Assembly (NCBI GenBank): GCA_021850985.1
Contig: JAJZJX010000015.1
Span: 1 to 40,552 of the forward strand
Reading direction: 5' to 3'
Length of the DNA stretch: 40,552 bases
Source: a bacterium
GTDB taxonomy: Bacteria > SZUA-79 > Acidulodesulfobacterales > Acidulodesulfobacteraceae
The position numbers and the translations under genes were made by a program. The notes under the pieces were generated by a model. The model was given only the letters and a program-made list of their open reading frames with translations. It ran no database searches and was not told the origin of the DNA. Positions 17,312 through 25,483 of the stretch are shown here, piece after piece (within the stretch, counting starts at the first letter, position 1; every line of letters starts with the position of its first letter).

Positions 17312-18781
17312 TTATGCGCCTTGAGCTATCATCTGTTTTATACTGCTCGTCATTGCAGAATTAGTTGTCTGCATCTGTCCTATATAAGATTCTAAGCTTG
17401 AAAACTGTTTCGTATACATACCCATCTGATCCTGTACTAATGCCTGCTGAAGAGAAATTTGGTTATTCATAGCCGTAAGCTGGTCATTTATATCCTGTTC
17501 GCTGAACTGTATAACTCCGTTTGCCGGATTTGTATATGTTTTTAAAAAATTAGTCAAACTGCCCTGGTAAGACACACCGTCCGCAGTCGGCGAACCGTTT
17601 ACTAAAGAACTGAAAAACTGCTGAACCTGCTGCGGATCGGATGTCAGCATATTGTTTAACTCGGTTGTATTAAGCTGCAGTTTGCCGGAGCCGCTTGAAC
17701 TTTGCGTGATTCCGTAAGTAGAAGCAAGTCCGGCATTTCCGGAAAGACCCGCACCTTCGCCGCCTATAAAACTGCTAAGGTTAGTTACTAAATTAGTCAA
17801 CGAAACATTACCGCCGAGAGGACCGAGAGTTTCCGATTTTGTATTCCCCGAACCGCTCGAAGTTACTGTATTTTCTGTTGCAACATCACCTATTACTTTA
17901 TTATATGCCGAAATAAAACTGCTTACGGCATTATCTATAGTCTGCGTATCCAAACCAACAGTAATAGTAGTTGAACCTTTAGATGCTACATTTAAGGTAA
18001 CGCCCGGAATAACGTTTTTTATGGTATTAGACTGGCTTGTTATACTTATGCCTTCATAACTTAATGCTGCATTTGCCGCAGATTGAGTAGTAGTAAAAGT
18101 AAGAGCCGTTCCTCCTGAAAGATTGTCAGTAACGGAAGGCGCATAATCAGTTCCGGTATTATTAGCCGTAAGAACAAGCTGATAAGGATCTGATGAACTT
18201 CCGTTGTTTATAATGGAAGCGGTGACGCCAGCATTGTCATTATTTATCGTCTGCGCCAAATCTGCCAAAGTATAACCTGTAGAAGAGTTTAAAGCTACAT
18301 CTGTAGTGTTTCCGTTAACGGTTATATTAAAAGTCCCCGTCGAACCCGAGCTTGCAACGGCTGTAGAAGTAGACGCCAAGCCTTGTGAAGCAATTACTCC
18401 TGAAGTGGCAAGGCTTGAAACGGTTATATTATATGTTCCCGGAATAGCGGAAGACGAAGCCTGAGCCGTCGCAACGGAAGTATCGCTTGAAGTCGCCGTA
18501 TAAGATTGAAACACAGACGGCTGCCCGAGAGCCGAGGCAGACGAACTTAAAGTAGAAATATCCGAACCAATAGCTTGCCATGCCGAAAGTTGGTTATTAA
18601 GAGGCGTCTCCTGCGCCTGCATCATTGCAATAGGTGCGGAAAGCGCTTTATCGAGAGCATTTAGTATAGCCGTATAATTAATACCCGATTCGGGACCTGT
18701 TCCCATAACTATAAGACCCTGGTTTGGATATGAACTCGGCGTTAAAGTACTGCCTACCGAGGAAGCCGAAGATACAGACAT
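17312..18781 (-). CDS. fliD: Flagellar filament cap protein FliD (HAP2)
   Basis: 489 residues. The FliD N-terminal domain is at ~30-130 (GINYTAILNALDKALSAPIAMMQAQETPLNNQLSAWQAIGSDI) and the C-terminal domain at ~250-480. The C-terminal domain includes VSSFISAYNKVIGDVATENT, LNTTELNNMLTSDPQQVQQFFSS, and the terminal coiled-coil DINDQLTAMNNQISLQQALVQDQMGMYTKQFSSLES. The middle is rich in Ser/Thr/Gly/Ala, as expected for the surface-exposed part. It caps the growing filament and folds incoming flagellin. The ATG follows GAGGTG at good spacing. It lies between flaG and fliS. Confidence 0.93.
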   Translation of the reverse strand: MSVSSASSVGSTLTPSSYPNQGLIVMGTGPESGINYTAILNALDKALSAPIAMMQAQETPLNNQLSAWQAIGSDISTLSSSASALGQPSVFQSYTATSSDTSVATAQASSSAIPGTYNITVSSLATSGVIASQGLASTSTAVASSGSTGTFNITVNGNTTDVALNSSTGYTLADLAQTINNDNAGVTASIINNGSSSDPYQLVLTANNTGTDYAPSVTDNLSGGTALTFTTTQSAANAALSYEGISITSQSNTIKNVIPGVTLNVASKGSTTITVGLDTQTIDNAVSSFISAYNKVIGDVATENTVTSSGSGNTKSETLGPLGGNVSLTNLVTNLSSFIGGEGAGLSGNAGLASTYGITQSSSGSGKLQLNTTELNNMLTSDPQQVQQFFSSLVNGSPTADGVSYQGSLTNFLKTYTNPANGVIQFSEQDINDQLTAMNNQISLQQALVQDQMGMYTKQFSSLESYIGQMQTTNSAMTSSIKQMIAQGA

Positions 18782-18797
18782 TTTACATCACCTCTTT

Positions 18798-18840
18798 AGA
18801 TAATAAGGGACAGAATTACAGTTCTCTCCTTTATTATCCT
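18798..18840. repeat. Intercistronic stem-loop between flaG and fliD
   Basis: An imperfect inverted repeat, arms at 18798-18815 and 18822-18840 (GATAATAA… / …TTATTATC), with a 6-nt loop. No T-tract follows on the minus strand, so it may affect mRNA stability or the ratio of FlaG to FliD rather than terminate transcription. Confidence 0.5.
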
Positions 18841-18851
18841 TAATTTTAATT

Positions 18852-19310
18852 TTACAACTTGCCGTTATACAGCGAACCTTTATGGTAATTAGACATCATT
18901 TTTAAAACAGAATTAGGCGGAATCTGTGCTAAAACTTTACCCGTTTTAAAATCAACTACGTTAATAACCGCTCCGTCTGCACTTGCATCCCATTTAAAAA
19001 GCATTGCCTGAGATAACATGGGGGAAGGATTAAGGTTAGCCTCAATCTGTTTACTTAATTCTTTTTGTTTTTCGACATTACTTTTAGCATAATTAGCCTG
19101 TTGTTGATTCTGGGTTTCAGAACTTGCATGCTGATTCTGGTTTAAAGTTTTTGTAGTAACGGCATTATTGTTAGCATTGCCTTGATTGTCAGTATTTTGA
19201 TTTACGGCATTTGCGTTTGAATTGTTAGTTTGCTGGGTTGTTGAATTTGCGCTATTATTGCCGTTGCCTATATTTATCGAATTTAAGTTTAACGATAATA
19301 TATTGTTCAT
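18852..19310 (-). CDS. flaG: FlaG-family flagellar protein with Asn/Gln-rich N-terminus
   Basis: 152 residues. The last ~60 match FlaG (LSKQIEANLNPSPMLSQAMLFKWDASADGAVINVVDFKTGKVLAQIPPNSVLKMM). The first ~90 are low-complexity, dominated by Asn, Gln, Ser and Thr, and probably disordered. FlaG proteins influence filament length and are usually encoded beside fliD. The ATG at 19310 has only a weak AAGAAGTGA ribosome site, which fits low expression relative to flagellin. It sits between fliC and fliD in the same direction. Confidence 0.85.
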   Translation of the reverse strand: MNNILSLNLNSINIGNGNNSANSTTQQTNNSNANAVNQNTDNQGNANNNAVTTKTLNQNQHASSETQNQQQANYAKSNVEKQKELSKQIEANLNPSPMLSQAMLFKWDASADGAVINVVDFKTGKVLAQIPPNSVLKMMSNYHKGSLYNGKL

Positions 19311-19331
19311 GATATATCACTTCTTTTTTTT

Positions 19332-19356
19332 GGGGACGGATTTCAAATCCGTCCCC
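19332..19356. repeat. Perfect 12-bp stem-loop between fliC and flaG
   Basis: The arms are GGGGACGGATTT and AAATCCGTCCCC, separated by one base. On the minus (coding) strand the stem is followed by A residues rather than T, so it is not a standard intrinsic terminator in the fliC direction. It could protect the fliC 3' end or reduce read-through. The sequence type is also seen as a dispersed palindrome in other genomes. Confidence 0.7.
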
Positions 19357-19378
19357 ATTAGCTTATTGTATTAATCAT

Positions 19379-20293
19379 CTATTTCAACAGAGTCAAAAGC
19401 CCCTGAGGAACCATAGAAGCTTGAGAAAGCATAGCTTCACCGGACTGCGCCAGAGTAGAAAGCAAAGTAAACTGTGACATTTCCTGAGCGAAGTTGACGT
19501 CCATTATGTTGTTGTAAGCAGCCTGAGTGTTTGTTCCTTCAGTCTGAAGGTTTCCTAGTATCTGCGTAACCCTGTTCTGATAAGAACCAAGCTGACCGCT
19601 TATACCGGAGACCTGATTAATAGCCGCCTGAACCGCTGAAAGTGCGATTAATGCGCTTGCGTTGCCTGCGCTGGCTGTAGAGCCTGTCAAGCTGACATTT
19701 GTCAATGCAGTAGTAACGGAACCTGACGCATTTGTTAATCCAAGTAAACTTGCCGCAACGCCTTGAATAGAAACTGAAATCTGATTAGTACTAGTTTGAG
19801 AATTAGGTCCTATTTGAAACGAAAAGGCACTAACAGCCGCAATGCCGCCGTTTGGTCCGGCAGAATATGCATTTAAAAGATTAAGTCCATTAAACTGCGT
19901 TGAATCGGCAATCTGCGTAATTTCCGCACTAAGCTGAGAAAACTCGCTGTTTAACGCATTTAAGTTCTGCACGCTGTTCGTTCCGTTGGCAGCGTTAGTC
20001 GCAAGAGTCTGCATCGTGCCTAACATCCCCTGTATGGTGGAAAGAGCGCCGGAAGCGATGTTGATTAACGAATTTCCGTTGTTTGCGTTTGACGTTGCCT
20101 GATTGATGCCAAGGCTTGTTGCATTCAAACTCTGAGCTATTTCGTAGCCTGCAGGATTGACCCAAGCGCCCGTTATCTGCAAGCCGCTGGACAATTCGTT
20201 TAACGACTGCCCCAACTGGTTATTGGTGTTTTGAAGATTGTCAGTCGCTATGACGGCTGACTGGTTCGAATTGATAAATAGACCGTTATACAT
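19379..20293 (-). CDS. fliC: Flagellin
   Basis: 304 residues, the filament subunit. The conserved D0/D1 helices frame a short variable region. N-terminal part: NLQNTNNQLGQSLNELSSGLQI and NGNSLINIASGALSTIQGMLGTMQTLATNAANGTNS. C-terminal part: SALIALSAVQAAINQVSGISGQLGSYQNRVTQI and the terminal NIMDVNFAQEMSQFTLLSTLAQSGEAMLSQASMVPQGLLTLLK. The N-terminus (MYNGLFINSNQSA) and the motif GLQITGAWVNPAGYEIAQ depart from the usual MALxINTN and GLRINSAxDDAAGLAI. The central ~100 residues are Ser/Thr/Asn-rich, a plausible glycosylation surface. A strong GGAGG precedes the ATG. Its transcript probably starts from the sigma-28-like site at 20581-20608. Confidence 0.93.
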   Translation of the reverse strand: MYNGLFINSNQSAVIATDNLQNTNNQLGQSLNELSSGLQITGAWVNPAGYEIAQSLNATSLGINQATSNANNGNSLINIASGALSTIQGMLGTMQTLATNAANGTNSVQNLNALNSEFSQLSAEITQIADSTQFNGLNLLNAYSAGPNGGIAAVSAFSFQIGPNSQTSTNQISVSIQGVAASLLGLTNASGSVTTALTNVSLTGSTASAGNASALIALSAVQAAINQVSGISGQLGSYQNRVTQILGNLQTEGTNTQAAYNNIMDVNFAQEMSQFTLLSTLAQSGEAMLSQASMVPQGLLTLLK

Positions 20294-20580
20294 TTTTCTA
20301 TCCTCCGTGATAATTATTCCGGCATCCGTGCCGAAATTGTTAAATTAAATTTTTACCTGCTTTGCTTTAATTCATTTTAACAGTTGCACTGCTTGTAAAT
20401 TAATCAACTGCTTTTTACTTTATTTTTAAAGCTTGCTTTATTGAATAGATTAACGCGCCTCCAGCCCCTTTAGAAAAACATCGACTAAATAATCAAAAAC
20501 CTTAAATATTCACCTCCTTAAAAATTTTTATCTCATATCTTCTAAATTCTTTAGATGCCTAACCTATCCTTTCATAAATT
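20294..20580 (-). other. Long noncoding leader of fliC
   Basis: About 290 nt between the proposed sigma-28 promoter and the fliC ATG, with no gene. On the minus strand it contains an unusually perfect orphan Shine-Dalgarno AAGGAGGTGA (20511-20520) that is not followed by an open frame. A 14-nt palindrome (20427-20440) lies further on. A hairpin of about 8 bp (GGCA / TGCC core) lies just upstream of the fliC ribosome site. A regulatory RNA leader is possible. Confidence 0.45.
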
Positions 20581-20608
20581 AATCGTCACGAGAATTTAAA
20601 AACTTTAA
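20581..20608 (-). promoter_or_regulatory. Sigma-28 (FliA)-type promoter for fliC
   Basis: On the minus strand TAAAGTTT (20601-20608) is followed after 12 nt by GACGATTA (20581-20588). The flagellar consensus is TAAAGTTT, 11-12 nt, GCCGATAA. The -35 matches 8/8 and the -10 matches 6/8. It points at fliC about 290 nt downstream. Confidence 0.6.
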
Positions 20609-20710
20609 TTTTTTGAAATATATTCTTTTATCTATTAGGATTTTAGCTCCCTTTTTTTTAAATGAGTGTAGGTGTTTTTGGAAATAGTTCTGTATGTGGC
20701 GATTTTAGCT

Positions 20711-20759
20711 CCCCTCCTTTTTAAAGGAGGGGTGGCGGCCGAAGGCCGCCGGGGTGGTT
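20711..20759 (+). repeat. Two-hairpin REP-like repeat (copy 2)
   Basis: A first stem CCCCTCC / GGAGGGG, a second stem GGCGGCC / GGCCGCC, then GGGGTGGTT. It follows the same plan as 11504-11551, but the second stem has changed on both sides. It lies immediately downstream of aroK, between aroK and the fliC promoter. Confidence 0.8.
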
Positions 20760-20761
20760 CA

Positions 20762-21331
20762 TCAATTAATAAAAATCCCGATTTCTTCCGCTGCCGCCGC
20801 TGCAGTTAAACCCTCGGTATATATAATAATGTCCGCCTGCCCGTAAAATTTTTCTCTTTCCTTAAGTTTTTCAGCCACGGTTGCTTCGGTAAACCCGTTT
20901 TCGCCTAAAACAGGTCTATGTACCTCAGACTTTATTCTACCATAAATGGTCTTTGCGTCGGCTTTAAGATATATTGTCGTGCCTATATTTTTAAGCAGTT
21001 CAATATTGCCGTTAAACGCCGGCATTCCGCCGCCTGTAGATATTACCCAGTTTTTATTTTCTTTACTGCCTATTTGTCCGTATTTTCCCGCTATCTTATA
21101 TATGTCGGTTTTATTTTTATATAACTCTTTTAAAATTTCGGTTTCGAGATTTCTGAAATAATTCTCGCCTTTCTTTTTAAAAATATCCGTAATAGCCGTC
21201 CCTTCTTTTTTTTCTATTAAGCAGTCCAAATCTATAAAATTGAACCCTTTATTTCCAGCCAGAATCTTTCCGACTTCCGTTTTTCCCGCTCCCATAAAAC
21301 CTATCAATATTATATTGGTATTTCTTTTCAT
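20762..21331 (-). CDS. aroK: Shikimate kinase
   Basis: 189 residues. Converts shikimate and ATP to shikimate 3-phosphate in the chorismate pathway. It shows the P-loop LIGFMGAGKTEVGKILA (residues 8-24), FIDLDCLIEKKEGTAITDIF, the FRNLE shikimate-binding element, the STGGGMP motif (~97), and VHRPVLGE with the lid arginine. An insertion of about 15 residues (NKTDIYKIAGKYGQIGSKEN) between FRNLE and STGGG makes it longer than the usual ~170. Its ATG overlaps the aroC stop (ATGA), so the two are translationally coupled. Confidence 0.93.
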   Translation of the reverse strand: MKRNTNIILIGFMGAGKTEVGKILAGNKGFNFIDLDCLIEKKEGTAITDIFKKKGENYFRNLETEILKELYKNKTDIYKIAGKYGQIGSKENKNWVISTGGGMPAFNGNIELLKNIGTTIYLKADAKTIYGRIKSEVHRPVLGENGFTEATVAEKLKEREKFYGQADIIIYTEGLTAAAAAEEIGIFIN

Positions 21332-22584
21332 TTTTTAAAATACCCGTCGTAATTTCTTTTAATCTCGGCTAAACCGTCGCCGCCGAATTTTTTAAGGAAA
21401 AAATAGCATATCGAAAAAGCAAGGGCAGATTCGACGACTATGGACGCCGCCGGAACGGCGCATACGTCGGATCTTTCGAGAAAGGCTTTTTTTGGTTCGC
21501 AGGTATTTAAATCTACCGTGTCAAGATATGGTTTCATTAAAGTCGGAATGGGTTTCATTGCGCACGTTACGCTTATTATTTCCCCGTTAGACATTCCGCC
21601 TTCTATACCGCCGGCTTTGTCGGTTTTCCTGAAGAATCCGGAATTGCTATCTTTGAACAAAGCGGCATCATTTGAAATCGGATTTCCTTGTTCTTTATTG
21701 TCGGTATTTTCGTTATCGCGGTTACCTCTGCAATATATAGAATCGTGGCATTCGGAGCCTTTAAGATAGGCCGATTTCACGCCTGCGCCGATTTCGACGC
21801 TCTTAATTGCCTGTATGCTCATTACGGACATAGATATGTGGGCATCCAATTTCTCGTCCCACTGTGTAAAACTGCCGAGTCCGACCGGTACGCCTTTTAC
21901 TTGAGCTGTTATTAATCCGCCGGCGGTATCGCCTTCCGCTTTTATGTTATCGATATAAGCCTTAGTCTTTTCTTCAAGTTCTGGATACGGCATACGGAGT
22001 TCCGAGTTTTCGATATTTTTGCGGATAGAAGGATTAAAAAGGTTCAGGTTAATGGGCTCAGAATTAAATTCTGACCCAATTTTTGCTCCGACCCCGCCGA
22101 TGTTAAGCACGGCGGAAGAAAACTCGATGCCGAAATTTTTCAAAAATATCTGGCAGATCGCCCCGACCGCAACCCTCGATGCAGTTTCCCTTGCGCTGGA
22201 ACGTTCTAAAACATTTCTGATATCGTCTAATCCGAATTTTATCGAACCGGCAAAATCCGCATGCCCAGGTCTCGGAGTATGGATTTTGCTTTCTTCGGGA
22301 ACGGGCTTAAAGGCGTCCATCCTGTCCCGCCAGTTTTCGTAATCTTTGTTTTTTATAAAAAACGAAATAGGCGAGCCCGTCGTTAAACCGCCCCTGACTC
22401 CGGAAAGAAACTCTATTTTATCGGTTTCTATCTTTTGCCTTGCGCCCCTTCCGTAGCCCGACTGCCTGAGCCTCAGCTTTTCGTTTATAAAATCTTCGTC
22501 TATTTTAACGCCCGCAGGAAAGTTGTCTATTATAGTAACGAGCCCCTTGCCGTGCGACTCACCCGCCGTTAAAAATCTTAGCAT
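21328..22584 (-). CDS. aroC: Chorismate synthase
   Basis: 418 residues. Converts 5-enolpyruvylshikimate-3-phosphate to chorismate with reduced FMN. It starts with LRFLTAGESHGKGLVTIIDNFPAGV and keeps RQSGYGRGARQKIE, GLTTGSPISFFIKN, the RPGHADFAGSIKFGLDDIRNVLERSSARETASRVAVGA block, and GGIEGGMSNGE. It belongs to the longer AroC type and has an extra polar stretch before GGIEGG (~residues 280-320, DNENTDNKEQGN). AAGGAG lies at good spacing before the ATG. Order: folE2, aroC, aroK, all minus strand. Confidence 0.95.
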   Translation of the reverse strand: MLRFLTAGESHGKGLVTIIDNFPAGVKIDEDFINEKLRLRQSGYGRGARQKIETDKIEFLSGVRGGLTTGSPISFFIKNKDYENWRDRMDAFKPVPEESKIHTPRPGHADFAGSIKFGLDDIRNVLERSSARETASRVAVGAICQIFLKNFGIEFSSAVLNIGGVGAKIGSEFNSEPINLNLFNPSIRKNIENSELRMPYPELEEKTKAYIDNIKAEGDTAGGLITAQVKGVPVGLGSFTQWDEKLDAHISMSVMSIQAIKSVEIGAGVKSAYLKGSECHDSIYCRGNRDNENTDNKEQGNPISNDAALFKDSNSGFFRKTDKAGGIEGGMSNGEIISVTCAMKPIPTLMKPYLDTVDLNTCEPKKAFLERSDVCAVPAASIVVESALAFSICYFFLKKFGGDGLAEIKRNYDGYFKK

Positions 22585-22603
22585 TGTTTTATCTCCTTTT
22601 CGT

Positions 22604-23389
22604 TTACCCCTCTATCATCGCATATGCGTTATGATTATGGATACTTTCAAAGTTTTCCGCTTCCACTCTGAACCATTTAATATTTTTATTCTTTTTAAGT
22701 TTTCCAGCCACACACCTTGCAATGTCTTCAACAAACATAGGATTTTCATAAGCATGCTCGGTCAAAAATCTTTCGTCTTCCCTCTTTAACAACGAATAAA
22801 TGGGGGAGCTTGCGCACGATTCCACATCGGCTATTATATCCTCGAACCATATCAACTTGGAAAATTCGAGAGAGACGGAAACGACTCCCCTTTGATTATG
22901 CGCACCGTATTTGGATATCTCTTTAGAACACGGACAGAGCGTATTTACTGGCACTTTTACTCCGATTATAATGATACTTTCATCTTCCTCATCGGCTTTT
23001 TTATTCTTTATCGTTCCGTTATAATAGCAGATATACTCCATCAGACTTTTTTTTCCGCTTACCGGAGCGGTTTTTTCTATAAAATAGGGAAATTCGATTT
23101 CGACGGATGCCGAACCTGCGTTTAAAACTTTTTTGATTTTTCGTAAAATATCCGGAAAATTAACTATGCTTATTTCGCCTCTGTATTCGTTTAAAACCTC
23201 TAAGAATCGGCTCATATGCGTTCCTTTGAAATAGTGCGGAAGATCGACGTACATATTTATATCTGCTACGGTGTGCTGGAATGATTTTGCTTTATCGAGA
23301 ACGGATATAGGATAATGAAGGTTTTTTATTCCGACTTTATCTATAGCTATACCTCTTCCGTCTTTTAAATTTTGAACGTCTTTCAACAT
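22604..23389 (-). CDS. folE2: GTP cyclohydrolase IB (FolE2)
   Basis: 261 residues. Converts GTP to 7,8-dihydroneopterin triphosphate, the first step to tetrahydrofolate (and queuosine). Family marks are DVQNLKDGRGIAIDKVGI at the N-terminus, YVDLPHYFKGTHMSRFLEVLN, the catalytic Cys in VNTLCPCSKEISKYGAHNQRG (~residue 150), and FVEDIARCVAGKL and NFESIHNHNAYAMIEG at the end. Presence of the type IB enzyme, not FolE1, means no strict zinc need. It lies 20 nt upstream of aroC, and chorismate feeds the pABA branch of the same vitamin, so the grouping makes sense. Only a weak ribosome site precedes the ATG. Confidence 0.94.
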   Translation of the reverse strand: MLKDVQNLKDGRGIAIDKVGIKNLHYPISVLDKAKSFQHTVADINMYVDLPHYFKGTHMSRFLEVLNEYRGEISIVNFPDILRKIKKVLNAGSASVEIEFPYFIEKTAPVSGKKSLMEYICYYNGTIKNKKADEEDESIIIIGVKVPVNTLCPCSKEISKYGAHNQRGVVSVSLEFSKLIWFEDIIADVESCASSPIYSLLKREDERFLTEHAYENPMFVEDIARCVAGKLKKNKNIKWFRVEAENFESIHNHNAYAMIEG

Positions 23390-23448
23390 TGCTTAATTTT
23401 ATCAAAAAAACGGAATAAATAAAAGCCTTGGTATAATTACACTAAATA

Positions 23449-24807
23449 CTATCCGTTAATAATTCTCGGCGTTATAAATATCATAAGTTCGTCTTTTGAA
23501 TAGCTGACGCTTCTTGTTTTAAAAAGCCAGCCCAGAAGCGGGATACTCATAAGACCGGGAACGCCGCTGTTAGAAACGGTTTTGCTCATCTGGTAAACGC
23601 CGCCTATGACGACGGTTTGTCCGTTTTTGATTATAACCGTAGAATTGGCGCTTTCCGTATCAAGAGTGGCCTGCGCGCCTGAAACCGGAGGAGCGACGGT
23701 ATTATTAGACGAATTAATGACTAGTTTAACGTTTCCGTTTGCCATTATATGGGGGGTTATTTGAAGCGAAATCTGCGCAGTAATAGCCTGAGGAGCGGCG
23801 GTTGCACCTACTCCTGCGACGCCGGGCAGATAAAGAGTCTGGCCTTTTTCTATAGTCGCTGTCTGATTGTTAAGAACGACGACCTTGGGGGAAGCGATGG
23901 ACTTTGCCCTTGACAAACTTTCTAACGCTTCAAGCGTAGCGTTGATGCTTGCGTAAGAGTTTAATATGCCGACCGTAAAAGTGTTTGCCGCAGCCGCAGT
24001 TGTAAGAGTAGGACTTAAACCGGGTCCCGCCGGATTGCCGGTTGTTTGGCCGCTGAAATAATTAGGCGTAACGGCGGCGTTTGAAGAAGCCGGAGCGGCG
24101 CCGAGATAACTGCCGTTCCAATTTATGCCCAACTGGTTTGAATAATTTTTTTCAATCTCGACCATTTTTGCGATAATCTCAACTTCCGGAGTTCTTTTGT
24201 CGAGCATTTTTACCAATCTTACGGCTCTTTTGACGCGGCTTGGAATATCGGTAATAAGCAAAGAATGAAGAGACTTATCGTAAACTACCCTGCCCTGAGA
24301 ACTTAAAACGGACTTTACCTTTGCCATCAATCCGCTTGCCGAAACATAATTAACGGGAACAAGCCTCGTTACTTTATGTTCGGAAATCGCTCTTGCTTTT
24401 TTCTCCGACGAAACTACCGTCGCTATGGTTCCGGTAGAGTTTATATAATATATTCCGTCTTTTTTAATCATACCGAGTCCGTAAGCCTCTAATATAAGGG
24501 ATAGTATATTTTTCAGGGGAACGTCTTTCATTTTCATAGTGACGGTTCCTTTCACGTTTGAACCTATCAAAACGTTCATGTCGGAAACTTTCGCTATCAT
24601 TCTAATTACATCGGAAACGTTAGCATTTTGGAAATTAAAACTGACCTTCATATCGGAAGGATCTACGAAAAATTTTTTAACCCCGCTGCCGCTTACTCCG
24701 CCGTCGGTTTTTTGTCCGGCATAAGCCGAAGATAAACTGATTCCGGCAGACAAAGCTAAGAATAATATAAATATAAAAGGCGTAAATAATAATTTTCTCG
24801 TTTTCAT
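23449..24807 (-). CDS. pilQ: Type IV pilus secretin PilQ (short form)
   Basis: 452 residues, well below the usual 600-900. The signal peptide is at 1-30 (LLFTPFIFILFLALSAGISLSSAYA). A secretin N0/STN-like domain (~53-120: VSFNFQNANVSDVIRMIAKVSDMNVLIG…) and an N1 domain (~145-203) follow. The secretin core runs from ~206 to the end, with VEIIAKMVEIEKNYSNQLGINW, GQTVVIGGVYQ and VPGLMSIPLLGWLFKTRSVSYSKDELMIFITPRII. The N-terminal AMIN (peptidoglycan-binding) domains found in most PilQ proteins are absent. It forms the outer-membrane pore for the pilus. GGAG precedes the ATG. It is the last gene of pilMNOPQ. Confidence 0.92.
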   Translation of the reverse strand: MKTRKLLFTPFIFILFLALSAGISLSSAYAGQKTDGGVSGSGVKKFFVDPSDMKVSFNFQNANVSDVIRMIAKVSDMNVLIGSNVKGTVTMKMKDVPLKNILSLILEAYGLGMIKKDGIYYINSTGTIATVVSSEKKARAISEHKVTRLVPVNYVSASGLMAKVKSVLSSQGRVVYDKSLHSLLITDIPSRVKRAVRLVKMLDKRTPEVEIIAKMVEIEKNYSNQLGINWNGSYLGAAPASSNAAVTPNYFSGQTTGNPAGPGLSPTLTTAAAANTFTVGILNSYASINATLEALESLSRAKSIASPKVVVLNNQTATIEKGQTLYLPGVAGVGATAAPQAITAQISLQITPHIMANGNVKLVINSSNNTVAPPVSGAQATLDTESANSTVIIKNGQTVVIGGVYQMSKTVSNSGVPGLMSIPLLGWLFKTRSVSYSKDELMIFITPRIING

Positions 24808-24892
24808 ATTATTTTCTCCATCGCTAAAATTTAATAACTGTCATATTGTTTTATCTTTACTTTATCTTTTTATATCTTTGATTGTTATTTTT

Positions 24893-25456
24893 CTATTGCA
24901 GCGGCATAACTAAATTCATAGACTGCATTTGACCTAAAATATTATAAGTACTTTCTACCAGATGTACGGCGTTCGATGTAATGGAAACTACTTTTGCCCT
25001 ATTCACACCTATTAAAGAACCTTCCGTAACGATATAAGACCTTCCGTCCGGCGTCTGAACCATAGCAAAATATTTTCCTCTTCTGCTCATAATGCCTACG
25101 ACTTTCAGAGATGAAACGGCGTACTGCAATAAAGGCAGTTCACCGACTTTAAAAGACGATGCAGATCTTTGAGTATATAAAAAAGTCTGAAAAGGATCTC
25201 TTTTTAAGTAATAAGGATAAGCGATACCGTTACTTTTTGATTTTTCGGCCGATTTATTTTTATTTTGCGTTCCGCTGTTATTAACGCCGCCGGCATAACA
25301 AAACGGGGCGCAGAAAATTAATGCGGCAGATAAAACCGTAACGGCAGCAAACAATACCGGCAGCTTAAACCGCTTCCGCGATCCTATTTTTTGAGTTAAA
25401 TTTCCTATTATACCGTTCATATTTTTTATCGGCGTTTTTTTATTAATAATTGCCAT
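24893..25456 (-). CDS. pilP: Type IV pilus assembly protein PilP
   Basis: 187 residues. A cytoplasmic basic N-terminus is followed by a hydrophobic signal/anchor (~32-55, LPVLFAAVTVLSAALIFCAPFCYA). A polar linker rich in Asn/Lys/Ser follows, then the PilP beta-domain (~95-187) with YYLKRDPFQTFL, LKVVGIMSRRGKYFAMVQTPDGRSYIVTEGSLIG and VHLVESTYNILGQ. It bridges the inner-membrane PilN/PilO complex and PilQ in the periplasm. Other PilP proteins are lipoproteins, but no clean lipobox is visible here, so it may be membrane-anchored instead. GAGG lies before the ATG. Confidence 0.87.
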   Translation of the reverse strand: MAIINKKTPIKNMNGIIGNLTQKIGSRKRFKLPVLFAAVTVLSAALIFCAPFCYAGGVNNSGTQNKNKSAEKSKSNGIAYPYYLKRDPFQTFLYTQRSASSFKVGELPLLQYAVSSLKVVGIMSRRGKYFAMVQTPDGRSYIVTEGSLIGVNRAKVVSITSNAVHLVESTYNILGQMQSMNLVMPLQ

Positions 25457-25483
25457 TTTTATACCTCGTTAACCTCTTTATCG

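Noticed and set aside
19332-19356. Intrinsic terminator after fliC
   Set aside because: The stem is perfect, but on the coding strand it is followed by A residues, not T; a T-tract exists only on the other side, so I list it as a stem-loop.
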